Below, piece after piece: positions 35,981-43,489 of a stretch of DNA of 64,000 nucleotides (positions are counted from its first letter, which is position 1; every line of letters begins with the position of its first letter). Position numbers and translations under genes: made by a program. The notes beneath the pieces were generated by a model, which made no database searches, was not told the origin of the DNA, and saw only the letters and a list, made by a program, of their open reading frames with translations. This stretch comes from Planktothrix agardhii NIES-204 (GTDB taxonomy: Bacteria > Cyanobacteriota > Cyanobacteriia > Cyanobacteriales > Microcoleaceae), in assembly GCA_003609755.1 (NCBI GenBank), contig AP017991.1, positions 1,152,001 through 1,216,000 of the forward strand. The letters run 5' to 3'.

Positions 35981-36865
35981 TTATTGAGCAACTAGGGAGG
36001 TTTTTTCTAAGGGGAAACCTAACTGTTCTCGCTGTTCTAAATAGCGTTGGGCGACTCGTCTAGCTAAATTTCTAATTCGACCAATATAACGAGTTCTTTC
36101 TGTCACCGCAATCACTCCTCTAGCATCCAATAAATTGAAACTATGGGAACATTTAAGAACATAATCTAAACTCGGTAAAACTAACCCTTTTTCGATTAAT
36201 TGTTCCGCTTCCTGTTCATATAATCCAAACAAAGTAAACAAAAATTCTGGGTTAGATGCTTCAAAATTATAGGTACATTGTTCTATTTCTCCCTGGAGGT
36301 GAACATCCCCATAATTAATTTTATCTGTCCAAGAAATTTTAGTCATCGCATCCACATTTTGTAGATACATGGCTAGACGTTCTAAACCATAGGTAATTTC
36401 AATAGAAACGGGACGACAATCAATACTTCCGCATTGTTGAAAATAGGTAAATTGAGTAATTTCCATCCCATCTAACCAGACTTCCCAACCCACACCCCAA
36501 GCCCCTAAAGTGGGAGATTCCCAGTTATCTTCTACAAAGCGAATATCATGATCTTCGGGGTTAATTCCTAATAGTTTCAAGGAGTCTAAATAAACCTCTT
36601 GAATATTATTAGGAGAGGGTTTAATTAACACTTGATATTGATAATAATGTTGAAAACGATTGGGGTTTTCTCCATAACGGCCATCGGTGGGACGACGACA
36701 GGGTTCGACATAGGCGACCGACCAGGGTTCCGGGCCAATGGCGCGTAAAAAGGTATGGGGGTTCATGGTTCCCGCCCCTTTTTCGGTATCATAGGATTGG
36801 GCAATCAAACAGCCGCGATCGCTCCAAAATTGATTCAGGGTAGCAATAATTGATTGAAAATTCAC
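35981..36865 (-). CDS. glyQ: Glycyl-tRNA synthetase alpha subunit
   Basis: 294 residues from a GTG at 36865 ([20 protein letters not shown]). This is the catalytic alpha chain of the bacterial alpha2beta2 GlyRS. Highly conserved segments: [60 protein letters not shown] and [18 protein letters not shown]. Length is usual. glyS (beta) is not in the window, as cyanobacteria frequently separate the two genes. A candidate small membrane protein starts at 37022 upstream on the same strand. Confidence 0.97.
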   Translation of the reverse strand: MNFQSIIATLNQFWSDRGCLIAQSYDTEKGAGTMNPHTFLRAIGPEPWSVAYVEPCRRPTDGRYGENPNRFQHYYQYQVLIKPSPNNIQEVYLDSLKLLGINPEDHDIRFVEDNWESPTLGAWGVGWEVWLDGMEITQFTYFQQCGSIDCRPVSIEITYGLERLAMYLQNVDAMTKISWTDKINYGDVHLQGEIEQCTYNFEASNPEFLFTLFGLYEQEAEQLIEKGLVLPSLDYVLKCSHSFNLLDARGVIAVTERTRYIGRIRNLARRVAQRYLEQREQLGFPLEKTSLVAQ

Positions 36866-36911
36866 GGGATGTAATTTGATCTAATTGTTTTTACGTTAAT
36901 CAATTTTACCA

Positions 36912-37022
36912 TTAATTTTTAGGCATGGATGAAATGCCTTTAAATAGCATTACTAATCCTCCAATTAAAATTGCGATCGCTATTCCCCCCATCACCGCAT
37001 CTAATACCCCAGTATTTTCCAT
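36912..37022 (-). CDS. Candidate 36-residue single-span membrane protein
   Basis: An ATG at 37022 opens a frame ending TAA at 36912, encoding MENTGVLDAVMGGIAIAILI followed by GGLVMLFKGISSMPKN. It has a polar N-terminus, one 18-20 residue hydrophobic span (about 9-27) and a basic C-terminus. This is the size and layout of the small thylakoid/plasma-membrane subunits common in cyanobacteria, though I cannot match it to a named one. It lies 46 bases upstream of glyQ in the same orientation. No clear Shine-Dalgarno is present. It may be chance, but hydrophobicity and placement argue for a real gene. Confidence 0.45.
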   Translation of the reverse strand: MENTGVLDAVMGGIAIAILIGGLVMLFKGISSMPKN

Positions 37023-37098
37023 TTATTGTTAATTTTCTATAATTATTCTGATTCTATTCTAACACAATTCGTTTTCTCTAATATTTTTACATTAATTT

Positions 37099-37158
37099 GT
37101 AGGGGCGGGTTCTGCAAAAATATTAAAATCCCACCCTTAACCCAAATAAACCCGCCCT
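37099..37158. repeat. GGGCGGGTT palindromic repeat, copy 5
   Basis: GTAGGGGCGGGTTC at 37099 and AAACCCGCCC ending near 37157, upstream of the TcmP gene. Confidence 0.75.
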
Positions 37159-37297
37159 TTTCTTTGGTTTTTGAAGGAAGAGTAAACGTTGTTAGAGTTA
37201 ATAGCTGTAAGGAAAAAATAAAATTTAAGTTGTTAATCTATAGCATTTAACATTTTTAATGGTAAGATACTTTGTTAGAGTTTAGGAAATAGTCAAT

Positions 37298-38695
37298 ATG
37301 ACCACATCTTCAGCTAAGTCTTGGAGTGCCGATGGAAGTTCTATTCCTGATATTGATCCTCATACAAAGGCTAAACATCAAATTTATGAAGAATATATTG
37401 AAAATCTAATTTTAACTCTTTATGGTAAATCTCGACATGGTGAAACTACATTTACTTTTGTAGATGGTTTTTGTGGGGGCGGTGTTTACTATGACACCGA
37501 AAATAATCAAAGCTGGTTAGGTTCACCAATTAGAATAATACAAGCAGTTAGAAAAGGTTTTCAGAAAGCTAACCGAACCTTAGATATAAATGTAAACTAT
37601 ATTTTTATTGATAAAAATAAGCATCACTTAGATTGCTTAAAAAATCATGCTTTTCCTTGTGCTGGCTTAGGTGAATTAGTAGATGGTAAAGTTCATAAAT
37701 TCACAATTAATTTAGATTTTTCATTGGAAGAACAGTATCAGCAATTATCATTGTTTGATGACTTGGATAAAAAGATTTTAAAACATTCTCAAAATTTGTT
37801 TGAGCAATGTGAATTTATTAATCTTGAATTTGAGAAATATACTCAGTCTGCATTCATTAATTCTAATAATTTCTATCGAGGACATTCTTTATTTATTCTT
37901 GATCCTTTTTCCTGGGAGCATATATCAATGCAAAGCATTAGAATGATTAATGATATAAAAGGATCTGAGATAATTTACACATATATGATAGATGAATTAA
38001 AAAGATGGGTATTTGGCAAGAAGAGTAGTCTATCTAAAAGAAAGAAATATAATACAATTTTGGAAGCAGAAGGTTATTATGAATCGGTTCAACTTAAAGA
38101 TTTGGAATCAATTGAAGAACAACGCCACTTAAGAAATGAGAGTTTAAGATTATTTAGGGAAAAAGGAAATGCTGATTATGCTCACACTTTTTCTTTAATA
38201 CCTCGAGGCTATAAAGTGGTTTTATATTATTTAATGCACTTTTCTAAAAATTTAACAGCTTTACAAGTAATGAGAGACACTCTTTGGAAGTATAATAATC
38301 TAACACATATTTTTGAATTTGAAGTATATGGTTTTGGTTTTAAAACAGTTGATTTTTACAGATCAAATATGAAATTAGATTTTTATATTGAGGATACAAT
38401 AGATAGTCAAGAAGGATGTATAAAAATTTTAGATAAATATTTAATGCAGCATCTATCTAAAGATGGAGAAGCATTTTTTAATCTCTGCGATCGAACAATG
38501 CAACTTAACCCAAGCTGTTTGGATCATTATATAAATTACTTTAATCAGAAGCGACAAGATAAAGAAATAGAAATAATTAGAGATGGGAAAATTATTTCTT
38601 CAAAAACAATTAATTTGCGAAAAAAAGATATAATAAGATTATCCAATACTCAACAACTTTATATCTTTAAAAAACCCAACCTTAAATTAGAATAA
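37298..38695 (+). CDS. tcmP: Three-Cys-motif partner protein TcmP
   Basis: 465 residues. The N-terminus has the TcmP signature: SWSADGSSIPDIDPHTKAKH, then YEEYIENLILTLYG and the Rossmann-like loop FTFVDGFCGGGVY (about 53-65) with GSPIRIIQAV, which is reminiscent of a nucleotide- or SAM-binding methyltransferase fold. A mid part includes YIFIDKNKHHLDCLKNH and FILDPFSWEHISM. TcmP proteins were named because they recur next to radical SAM-like three-Cys-motif proteins; exactly such a gene follows 35 bases downstream. Biochemical function is unknown. The gene is markedly AT-rich relative to neighbours (many AAT/AAA/TTA codons), suggesting transfer. No membrane segment; cytosolic. Confidence 0.85.
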   Translation: MTTSSAKSWSADGSSIPDIDPHTKAKHQIYEEYIENLILTLYGKSRHGETTFTFVDGFCGGGVYYDTENNQSWLGSPIRIIQAVRKGFQKANRTLDINVNYIFIDKNKHHLDCLKNHAFPCAGLGELVDGKVHKFTINLDFSLEEQYQQLSLFDDLDKKILKHSQNLFEQCEFINLEFEKYTQSAFINSNNFYRGHSLFILDPFSWEHISMQSIRMINDIKGSEIIYTYMIDELKRWVFGKKSSLSKRKKYNTILEAEGYYESVQLKDLESIEEQRHLRNESLRLFREKGNADYAHTFSLIPRGYKVVLYYLMHFSKNLTALQVMRDTLWKYNNLTHIFEFEVYGFGFKTVDFYRSNMKLDFYIEDTIDSQEGCIKILDKYLMQHLSKDGEAFFNLCDRTMQLNPSCLDHYINYFNQKRQDKEIEIIRDGKIISSKTINLRKKDIIRLSNTQQLYIFKKPNLKLE

Positions 38696-38730
38696 GTTTA
38701 TTTACGATTAAACAGTGATGAGACCAATTT

Positions 38731-39678
38731 ATGCTAACAAAAACTGGAACCGAACAAATAGTCAATCCCTTACAAAAAAGTAATTTAAACAAGAAGGGAT
38801 TATGTGATTATGTGATTAATATTGCATCTGGCTGTTTGCATGGATGCACATTTTGTTATGTTCCCTCAACACCAGCTATTCGTACCCGACAATCACAACT
38901 TCAAGAAAAAGGTGTGGATAATCCTCAAATGGACTGGGGAAAATATCTATTTATTCGTGAGGAGATTCCTGAGAAATTAAAAAAAGTTTTAAAAGGCAAA
39001 AAAAAATGGAATGAAACTCCATCAGGAAAGGGTGTTGTTTTACTTTGTTCAGGGACTGACCCTTATCAAAATCAACAGGTAGCAAAAATTACTCGTGATA
39101 CAGTTAAGACTTTACAGGAAAAGAACAAGAGAATTAGAATTTTAACTCGCAGTCCTCTATGGGTAAATGATCTAGATCTTTTCAATTATCCTAATGTAAC
39201 AGTTGGTATGAGTTTACCCTATTTAGATGATGAACTCAGTCGTCAAATTGAACCCCAAGCCCCTCCTCCATCTAAACGCTATGAAGCTTTATTAAAAGGC
39301 AAAAAAGCCGGATGTCGCCTTTATATTGCGATGGCACCCACTCCGCCCACTTTAACTTTAGATAACTTTAAAAATTATTTAGATAAAATCATGACTTTAG
39401 AACCAGAAGTAATTTTTTGGGAACCAATTAATGCGCGAGGAACTAATGGAAAACGAATGATTGCAGCAGGCTTAGACTGGGCAAATTCTATCATGACTAA
39501 ACGTTCCTGGTCAGAAGATTTTTTAAGGCAATGGGAAGATATTGAAACGGCAGCCGAAATAGTGGGTTGTAAAGATAAACTTCATATATGGCCCGATCCA
39601 GAGTTAAAAAAATATGTCGATAATCCTCAAAAAGTTATAGATTGGTTACATCGTCCAACAATTGAAAACTGGGTTTGA
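38731..39678 (+). CDS. SPL-like radical SAM protein, partner of TcmP
   Basis: 315 residues. The iron-sulfur cluster motif is CxxxCxxC: Cys35, Cys39, Cys42 in SGCLHGCTFCYVP. This is followed by GVVLLCSGTDPYQNQQ, a spore-photoproduct-lyase-like / COG1533 pattern (IRILTRSPLWVNDLDLF, VTVGMSLPYLDDELSRQIEP). C-terminal half: LEPEVIFWEPINARGTNGKR. Radical SAM enzymes cleave SAM to a 5'-deoxyadenosyl radical; the SPL branch repairs or modifies nucleic acid. Substrate here is unknown. It is in a probable operon with tcmP, 35 bases apart, and the pair should be considered together. Confidence 0.85.
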   Translation: MLTKTGTEQIVNPLQKSNLNKKGLCDYVINIASGCLHGCTFCYVPSTPAIRTRQSQLQEKGVDNPQMDWGKYLFIREEIPEKLKKVLKGKKKWNETPSGKGVVLLCSGTDPYQNQQVAKITRDTVKTLQEKNKRIRILTRSPLWVNDLDLFNYPNVTVGMSLPYLDDELSRQIEPQAPPPSKRYEALLKGKKAGCRLYIAMAPTPPTLTLDNFKNYLDKIMTLEPEVIFWEPINARGTNGKRMIAAGLDWANSIMTKRSWSEDFLRQWEDIETAAEIVGCKDKLHIWPDPELKKYVDNPQKVIDWLHRPTIENWV

Positions 39679-39797
39679 TATTTGCCTATAAAAATTATGT
39701 CAGGAGTATTTTATACATAAAAAAAATAAAGTTATAATAAAAATGCTATACTTTAACGATATTCGCCATCTTTCTCTAATCTGTGAGGATGATTATA

Positions 39798-40052
39798 ATG
39801 CCAACCTTAACTATAACAACAGAACAAATTATTGATCTAATCCAACAATTACCATTAAAAGAAAAACGGATCGTATTGCTAGAACTTGTGAAAGCAACAG
39901 AAACCCAACGTCAAGAACGCTTAGACTATGGTGAAAGTCAATTGCGGAGATTGTGTAATGAAAGAGGAATCAATTGGAATACTTTATCTGACGAAGAACG
40001 CGAGGATTTTATTAATGATTTAATTCATGAGGATAGACCATGTATCCAATAG
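39798..40052 (+). CDS. Putative antitoxin of PIN toxin-antitoxin pair, 84 aa
   Basis: From the ATG at 39798 (MPTLTITTEQIIDLIQQLPL), with GAGGATG at 39785 as a ribosome site; an in-frame GTG at 39783 is less likely. The protein is short, helical and acidic (KEKRIVLLELVKATETQRQE ... LSDEEREDFINDLIHED), the usual look of antitoxins encoded ahead of PIN-domain toxins in cyanobacteria. Its stop overlaps the toxin ATG at 40040 by 13 bases, a typical coupled arrangement. Family is not named; call rests on size and context. Confidence 0.65.
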   Translation: MPTLTITTEQIIDLIQQLPLKEKRIVLLELVKATETQRQERLDYGESQLRRLCNERGINWNTLSDEEREDFINDLIHEDRPCIQ

Positions 40053-40360
40053 TCGTATTTGATACGAATGTATTGCTATCTGGTCTGGGTTGGCGAGGTA
40101 GTCCTTATCGATGTTTGGAATTAGCTAGAACGGGTCAAATTAAGGCGATCACTTGTCAAGAATTATTGGATGAGTTGCTGGAAAAGTTAGAGCAAAAACT
40201 CAATTTTACAGATTCTCAAATTACAGATACTTTATCCGATTTATTGAGTTTCTTACAGGTCGTCAAAATTTCTAATACTCTTAATGTTATCATCACTGAT
40301 CCTGATGATAATATGGTGTTAGAATGTGCGGTTGTTGGTCATGCAAATTATATCGTATAA
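40040..40360 (+). pseudogene. PIN-domain toxin, C-terminally truncated
   Basis: 106 residues: MYPIVVFDTNVLLSGLGWRG (first catalytic Asp), ITCQELLDELLEKLEQKL (Glu), and NVIITDPDDNMVLECAVVGH (Asp). In the family a few residues after the next position comes TGDxxLL, carrying the last catalytic Asp, then a beta-strand and a TPxEFL-like end, giving about 130-140 aa. Here the frame stops right after HANYIV, and no TGD is found in any of the three following frames before the next gene. The protein therefore lacks the fourth acidic residue and the C-terminal strand and is probably inactive. It overlaps the antitoxin frame. A shorter functional variant cannot be excluded. Confidence 0.65.
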
Positions 40361-40381
40361 TTAATAAAAATTTTAGAAAAA

Positions 40382-41362
40382 CTAAGAAGTCTGGAAAATA
40401 TTTTGTACCATTTGTTGATTAGAACGCATCACAGCATTATCTAACGCTGCAACTTCTCCTGAGTCCAAATACCACCCTAACGCCCCTAAATTATCCTTAG
40501 CTTGCTCTAGGTTTTTTGCCCCAGGAATCGGAATTGTACCTTTACAAATACACCAATTTAAAGCAACTTGGGTTAAAGTTTTAGACCGAAATTCAGCAAT
40601 TTCTTTCAGACTGGCTAAAATCGGTTGAATTCCGGGTAACAATTTTTTAAATAATCCCCCGCGAATTCCTTTTGGTAAAGGGGTATTTTCTGAGAATTTT
40701 CCGGTTAATAATCCTAACCCTAACGGACTATAGGCAATTAATTGAATGCCTAATTCATCACAAACTTTTTTTAACCCTAATTCCGTGACCGGATAGGTTG
40801 ATAATAAAGAATATTGTACCTGTAAATTTGAAATCGGAATCCCCCGATCTGCAAATTTTTGATAAACTTTTTTTAACCGTTTCGGCCCATAATTCGATAA
40901 GCCAATTCCTTTAACTAATCCCTGTTCATATAAATCTCCTAAACCCGCTAATAAATTCCCTTCTTGCCAAGGAGCGTAATTAGCTGTAGACCAGTGCATT
41001 TGAACTAAATCGACATTTTTTCCTAACCGTTTAGCTGAATTTTCAGAGGCATTAATCATTGATTTGCGGGTTAATCTCCAGGGATAAGGAGCTAATTTTG
41101 TGGCGATACAAATTTGCTCTTGATTTATTCCTTGATATTCTTGAGAAAACTGTCCTAAAAGCGATTCACTGCGTCCATTTAATTTCCCTGTACCGTAGGA
41201 ATCTCCCGTATCAAATAAGGTGACACCCTGACTGACACACAAATTAAATACTTGTTGTAACTGTGTATCCATACTGGGATCATAACCCCATAATAGGCGA
41301 TTTCCCCAGGCCCAGGTTCCGCATCCCATTTTAGGTAAAGATAGGAGTTGATGATTGTTCAT
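40382..41362 (-). CDS. Aldo/keto reductase, 326 aa
   Basis: From the ATG at 41362 (MNNHQLLSLPKMGCGTWAWG); a GTG two codons upstream is in frame. An AKR with catalytic Asp/Tyr/Lys/His residues expected in VTLFDTGDSYGTGKLNGRSE (Tyr), CIATKLAPYPWRLT (Lys) and LVQMHWSTANYAPW (His). The C-terminus shows IPIPGAKNLEQAKDNLGALG, the NADP-binding AKR signature. Cyanobacterial homologues are often called pyridoxal reductase-like or general AKRs; substrate is unknown. It converges on the truncated PIN toxin gene, whose 3' end is 21 bases away. Confidence 0.88.
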   Translation of the reverse strand: MNNHQLLSLPKMGCGTWAWGNRLLWGYDPSMDTQLQQVFNLCVSQGVTLFDTGDSYGTGKLNGRSESLLGQFSQEYQGINQEQICIATKLAPYPWRLTRKSMINASENSAKRLGKNVDLVQMHWSTANYAPWQEGNLLAGLGDLYEQGLVKGIGLSNYGPKRLKKVYQKFADRGIPISNLQVQYSLLSTYPVTELGLKKVCDELGIQLIAYSPLGLGLLTGKFSENTPLPKGIRGGLFKKLLPGIQPILASLKEIAEFRSKTLTQVALNWCICKGTIPIPGAKNLEQAKDNLGALGWYLDSGEVAALDNAVMRSNQQMVQNIFQTS

Positions 41363-41430
41363 AATCACGATTAATAACGATAATAACTGCTCATATTATA
41401 AGACAATTAAATCATTATTTTAAAAAAATA

Positions 41431-41462
41431 GTAAGGAACCACAAAGGCACTAAGACACGAAG
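41431..41462. repeat. CTTCGTGTCTTTGTGG interspersed motif, inverted copy
   Basis: AAGGAACCACAAAGGCACTA followed by AGACACGAAGGG is the reverse complement of the motif at 8195 and 63036. It lies between two minus-strand genes. Confidence 0.5.
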
Positions 41463-41509
41463 GGATAATCGGATTTTTCCGTTAGTAATATGCACATCCC
41501 AGATGATGT

Positions 41510-42751
41510 TTAATGGCTTTGATCTAATAATAACAAAGTTTGTAATAATACATTGGCTCCTTGGGTACAATGTTCGGGGGATGTATATTCGGCTTCGGAA
41601 TGACTAAAGCCTCCTTGAGAGGGGACAAAAATCATTCCCATATTGGTAATTCTGCCGATTTCTAAGGCATCATGTCCGGCGCGACTGGGAAGATAATCAT
41701 AATTTAAGTTTAACTGTTTACAAACAGATTCAATACTATATTGAATTTCAGGAGTCGCTAAGGTTGGTTTAACACTGAGTAAGGGAGTTGTTGAAATTGT
41801 GGTATTAGTTGAATGGGCGATCAATATTATCTTATTGTGCAATTGTGCCAACATTTCCTGTAAACAATTATCAGATAAATCTCGCATATCTACAGAAAGT
41901 TCTACCTGTCCGGGGATAATATTAACTGCATTGGGTAAAACATTAAGATATCCTACGGTTGCTACGGGTTGGGAAGGCATTTTTAACGCTATTTCTCGCA
42001 CTGCTAAAATTAATTCTGCCGCCGCTATTAACGCATCCTGTCGCATTTCCATGGGTGTTGTTCCGGCGTGGTTGGCTTTTCCAATAATCGTAATTTTTAG
42101 GCGCTCCATTCCTACCACACCCTGCACAATTCCAATAGAAACCCCCTTTTGTTCTAATATGGCCCCCTGTTCCACGTGCAGTTCCACAAACGCCACCAGA
42201 TCTGCCCGTGACCGTCGCGCTGTTGCTAGGTTATCCCAGTTGCCTCCCACCCGTGCTAAACATCCTTGAATCGACTCTCCTGCCTTTGATTGATAACGAT
42301 CTGGAGCATCGAGTAACACCGTTCCTGCGATCGCCTGAGCACCAATCATGGTACTTTCTTCGTCGGCAAATACTATCACTTCTAGGGGATGATGGAGTTG
42401 TAGATTATGGTTTTTTAATGTGTGTACTACTTCTATGCCAGCTAATACCCCCAAAGCTCCATCATAGCATCCGCCCGTGGGTACGGTGTCGATATGGGAA
42501 CCTGTCCCTAAAGCTGGAGCAGTGGGACTTTTGCCCTGATAGCGACCGATGAGATTTCCGGCTACATCGGTGCTAACGGTCATTCCCGCCTCTAGCATCC
42601 ACTGTTTGACGGTAGCACGCCCCTCCAAATCCTCCGGGGAAAAGGCGAGGCGACAAATACTACCCGAAGGTTGTTGACCGATTTGGGCTAAAGTGTTGAT
42701 TCGGTGATGTAGGCGATCGCTATTAATACTAATTTGGGTAATCTTATCCAT
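41510..42751 (-). CDS. M20-family Zn-dependent carbamoyl/ureide amidohydrolase
   Basis: 413 residues of the allantoate amidohydrolase / N-carbamoyl-L-amino-acid hydrolase / beta-ureidopropionase group. Metal ligands are visible in GTGSHIDTVPTGGCYDGALG (His and Asp), FADEESTMIGAQAIAG (Glu pair), FVELHVEQG (His) and the C-terminal MIFVPSQGGFSHSEAEYTSP (His). The lid dimerisation domain has GMERLKITIIGKANHAGTTP. Substrate cannot be decided by eye: allantoate, N-carbamoyl amino acids or ureidopropionate are all possible. Divergent 273 bases away is an AtzF-C-like gene, suggesting a ureide/carbamoyl nitrogen context. Confidence 0.88.
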   Translation of the reverse strand: MDKITQISINSDRLHHRINTLAQIGQQPSGSICRLAFSPEDLEGRATVKQWMLEAGMTVSTDVAGNLIGRYQGKSPTAPALGTGSHIDTVPTGGCYDGALGVLAGIEVVHTLKNHNLQLHHPLEVIVFADEESTMIGAQAIAGTVLLDAPDRYQSKAGESIQGCLARVGGNWDNLATARRSRADLVAFVELHVEQGAILEQKGVSIGIVQGVVGMERLKITIIGKANHAGTTPMEMRQDALIAAAELILAVREIALKMPSQPVATVGYLNVLPNAVNIIPGQVELSVDMRDLSDNCLQEMLAQLHNKIILIAHSTNTTISTTPLLSVKPTLATPEIQYSIESVCKQLNLNYDYLPSRAGHDALEIGRITNMGMIFVPSQGGFSHSEAEYTSPEHCTQGANVLLQTLLLLDQSH

Positions 42752-42958
42752 AATTTGATTCTCCTGAAAACCAATAAATCAAAATTTAATCTTTTTTTAA
42801 CATCTATTTTTTATTCTTTCCACCATTCTCTTGATTTCCGTACTAGAATACTGTATAAAATGTACTTTACAAGCTCAAAAACCACTATAAATTCCTATAG
42901 CGATCGCGCCATAATCAGTTATCAGTGTAATAGTTAATTAATTGACTAATAAATCCTC

Positions 42959-43018
42959 ATTACCCATTACCCATTACCCAAAACCCATTACCCATTACCC
43001 AAAACCCATTACCCATTC
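42959..43018. repeat. Heptamer tandem repeat (ACCCATT-type)
   Basis: About eight units of ACCCATT with interspersed AAA, ending six bases before the ATG at 43025. The array occupies the place where a ribosome site should be. Confidence 0.85.
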
Positions 43019-43024
43019 CCTTCT

Positions 43025-43417
43025 ATGACCAATACTAAACGGATCTTTATTTGTGGTTCGGCCCTCCAGGGTCAACCGGATCATAAAAACTTAGGGGAAG
43101 CAAAATTGATTAAATCGGCTAAAACCCTACCCATATATCGCTTACACGCGGCGGGCAATGGTTGGCATCCGGCGATTTATGAAATTGGAGAAGACGGAAT
43201 TTCTATCCCCGGAGAAGTGTATGAAATCTCGCACACCCAGTATGAGCATTTACTGGTTAACGAACCTCCGAATATGTATCCAGGGGACATCAAGTTAGAA
43301 GATGGGGAAGTCTTAACTGCGATACTCTATCCGAGGGAATTAATCGAACACTATCAATGGCCAGATATTTCTGCTTTCGGGGGTTGGGCTGCTTATAAAA
43401 AATCAAATCCAATTTAA
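43025..43417 (+). CDS. Gamma-glutamylcyclotransferase-like / AtzF C-domain-like protein
   Basis: 130 residues. RIFICGSALQGQPDHKNLGE, a later YRLHAAGNGWHPAIYEI and IPGEVYEISHTQYEHLLVNE match the C-terminal domain of allophanate hydrolase and stand-alone GGCT-fold relatives (FVCGSxxxG ... EGEVWxL). The allophanate hydrolase C-domain decarboxylates N-carboxy-N-carbamoyl intermediates. This stand-alone protein lacks the amidase half, and none is in the window. Its neighbour divergently oriented is an M20 amidohydrolase. There is no Shine-Dalgarno; the space is filled by a heptamer repeat. Function: inference only. Confidence 0.72.
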   Translation: MTNTKRIFICGSALQGQPDHKNLGEAKLIKSAKTLPIYRLHAAGNGWHPAIYEIGEDGISIPGEVYEISHTQYEHLLVNEPPNMYPGDIKLEDGEVLTAILYPRELIEHYQWPDISAFGGWAAYKKSNPI

Positions 43418-43489
43418 TGCGGTAAGGGGTCGCCCGCTATAGTAGTAGTTTACCGGATTAGTCTTTGTGCTAAAATCAAAAAATCTAGT

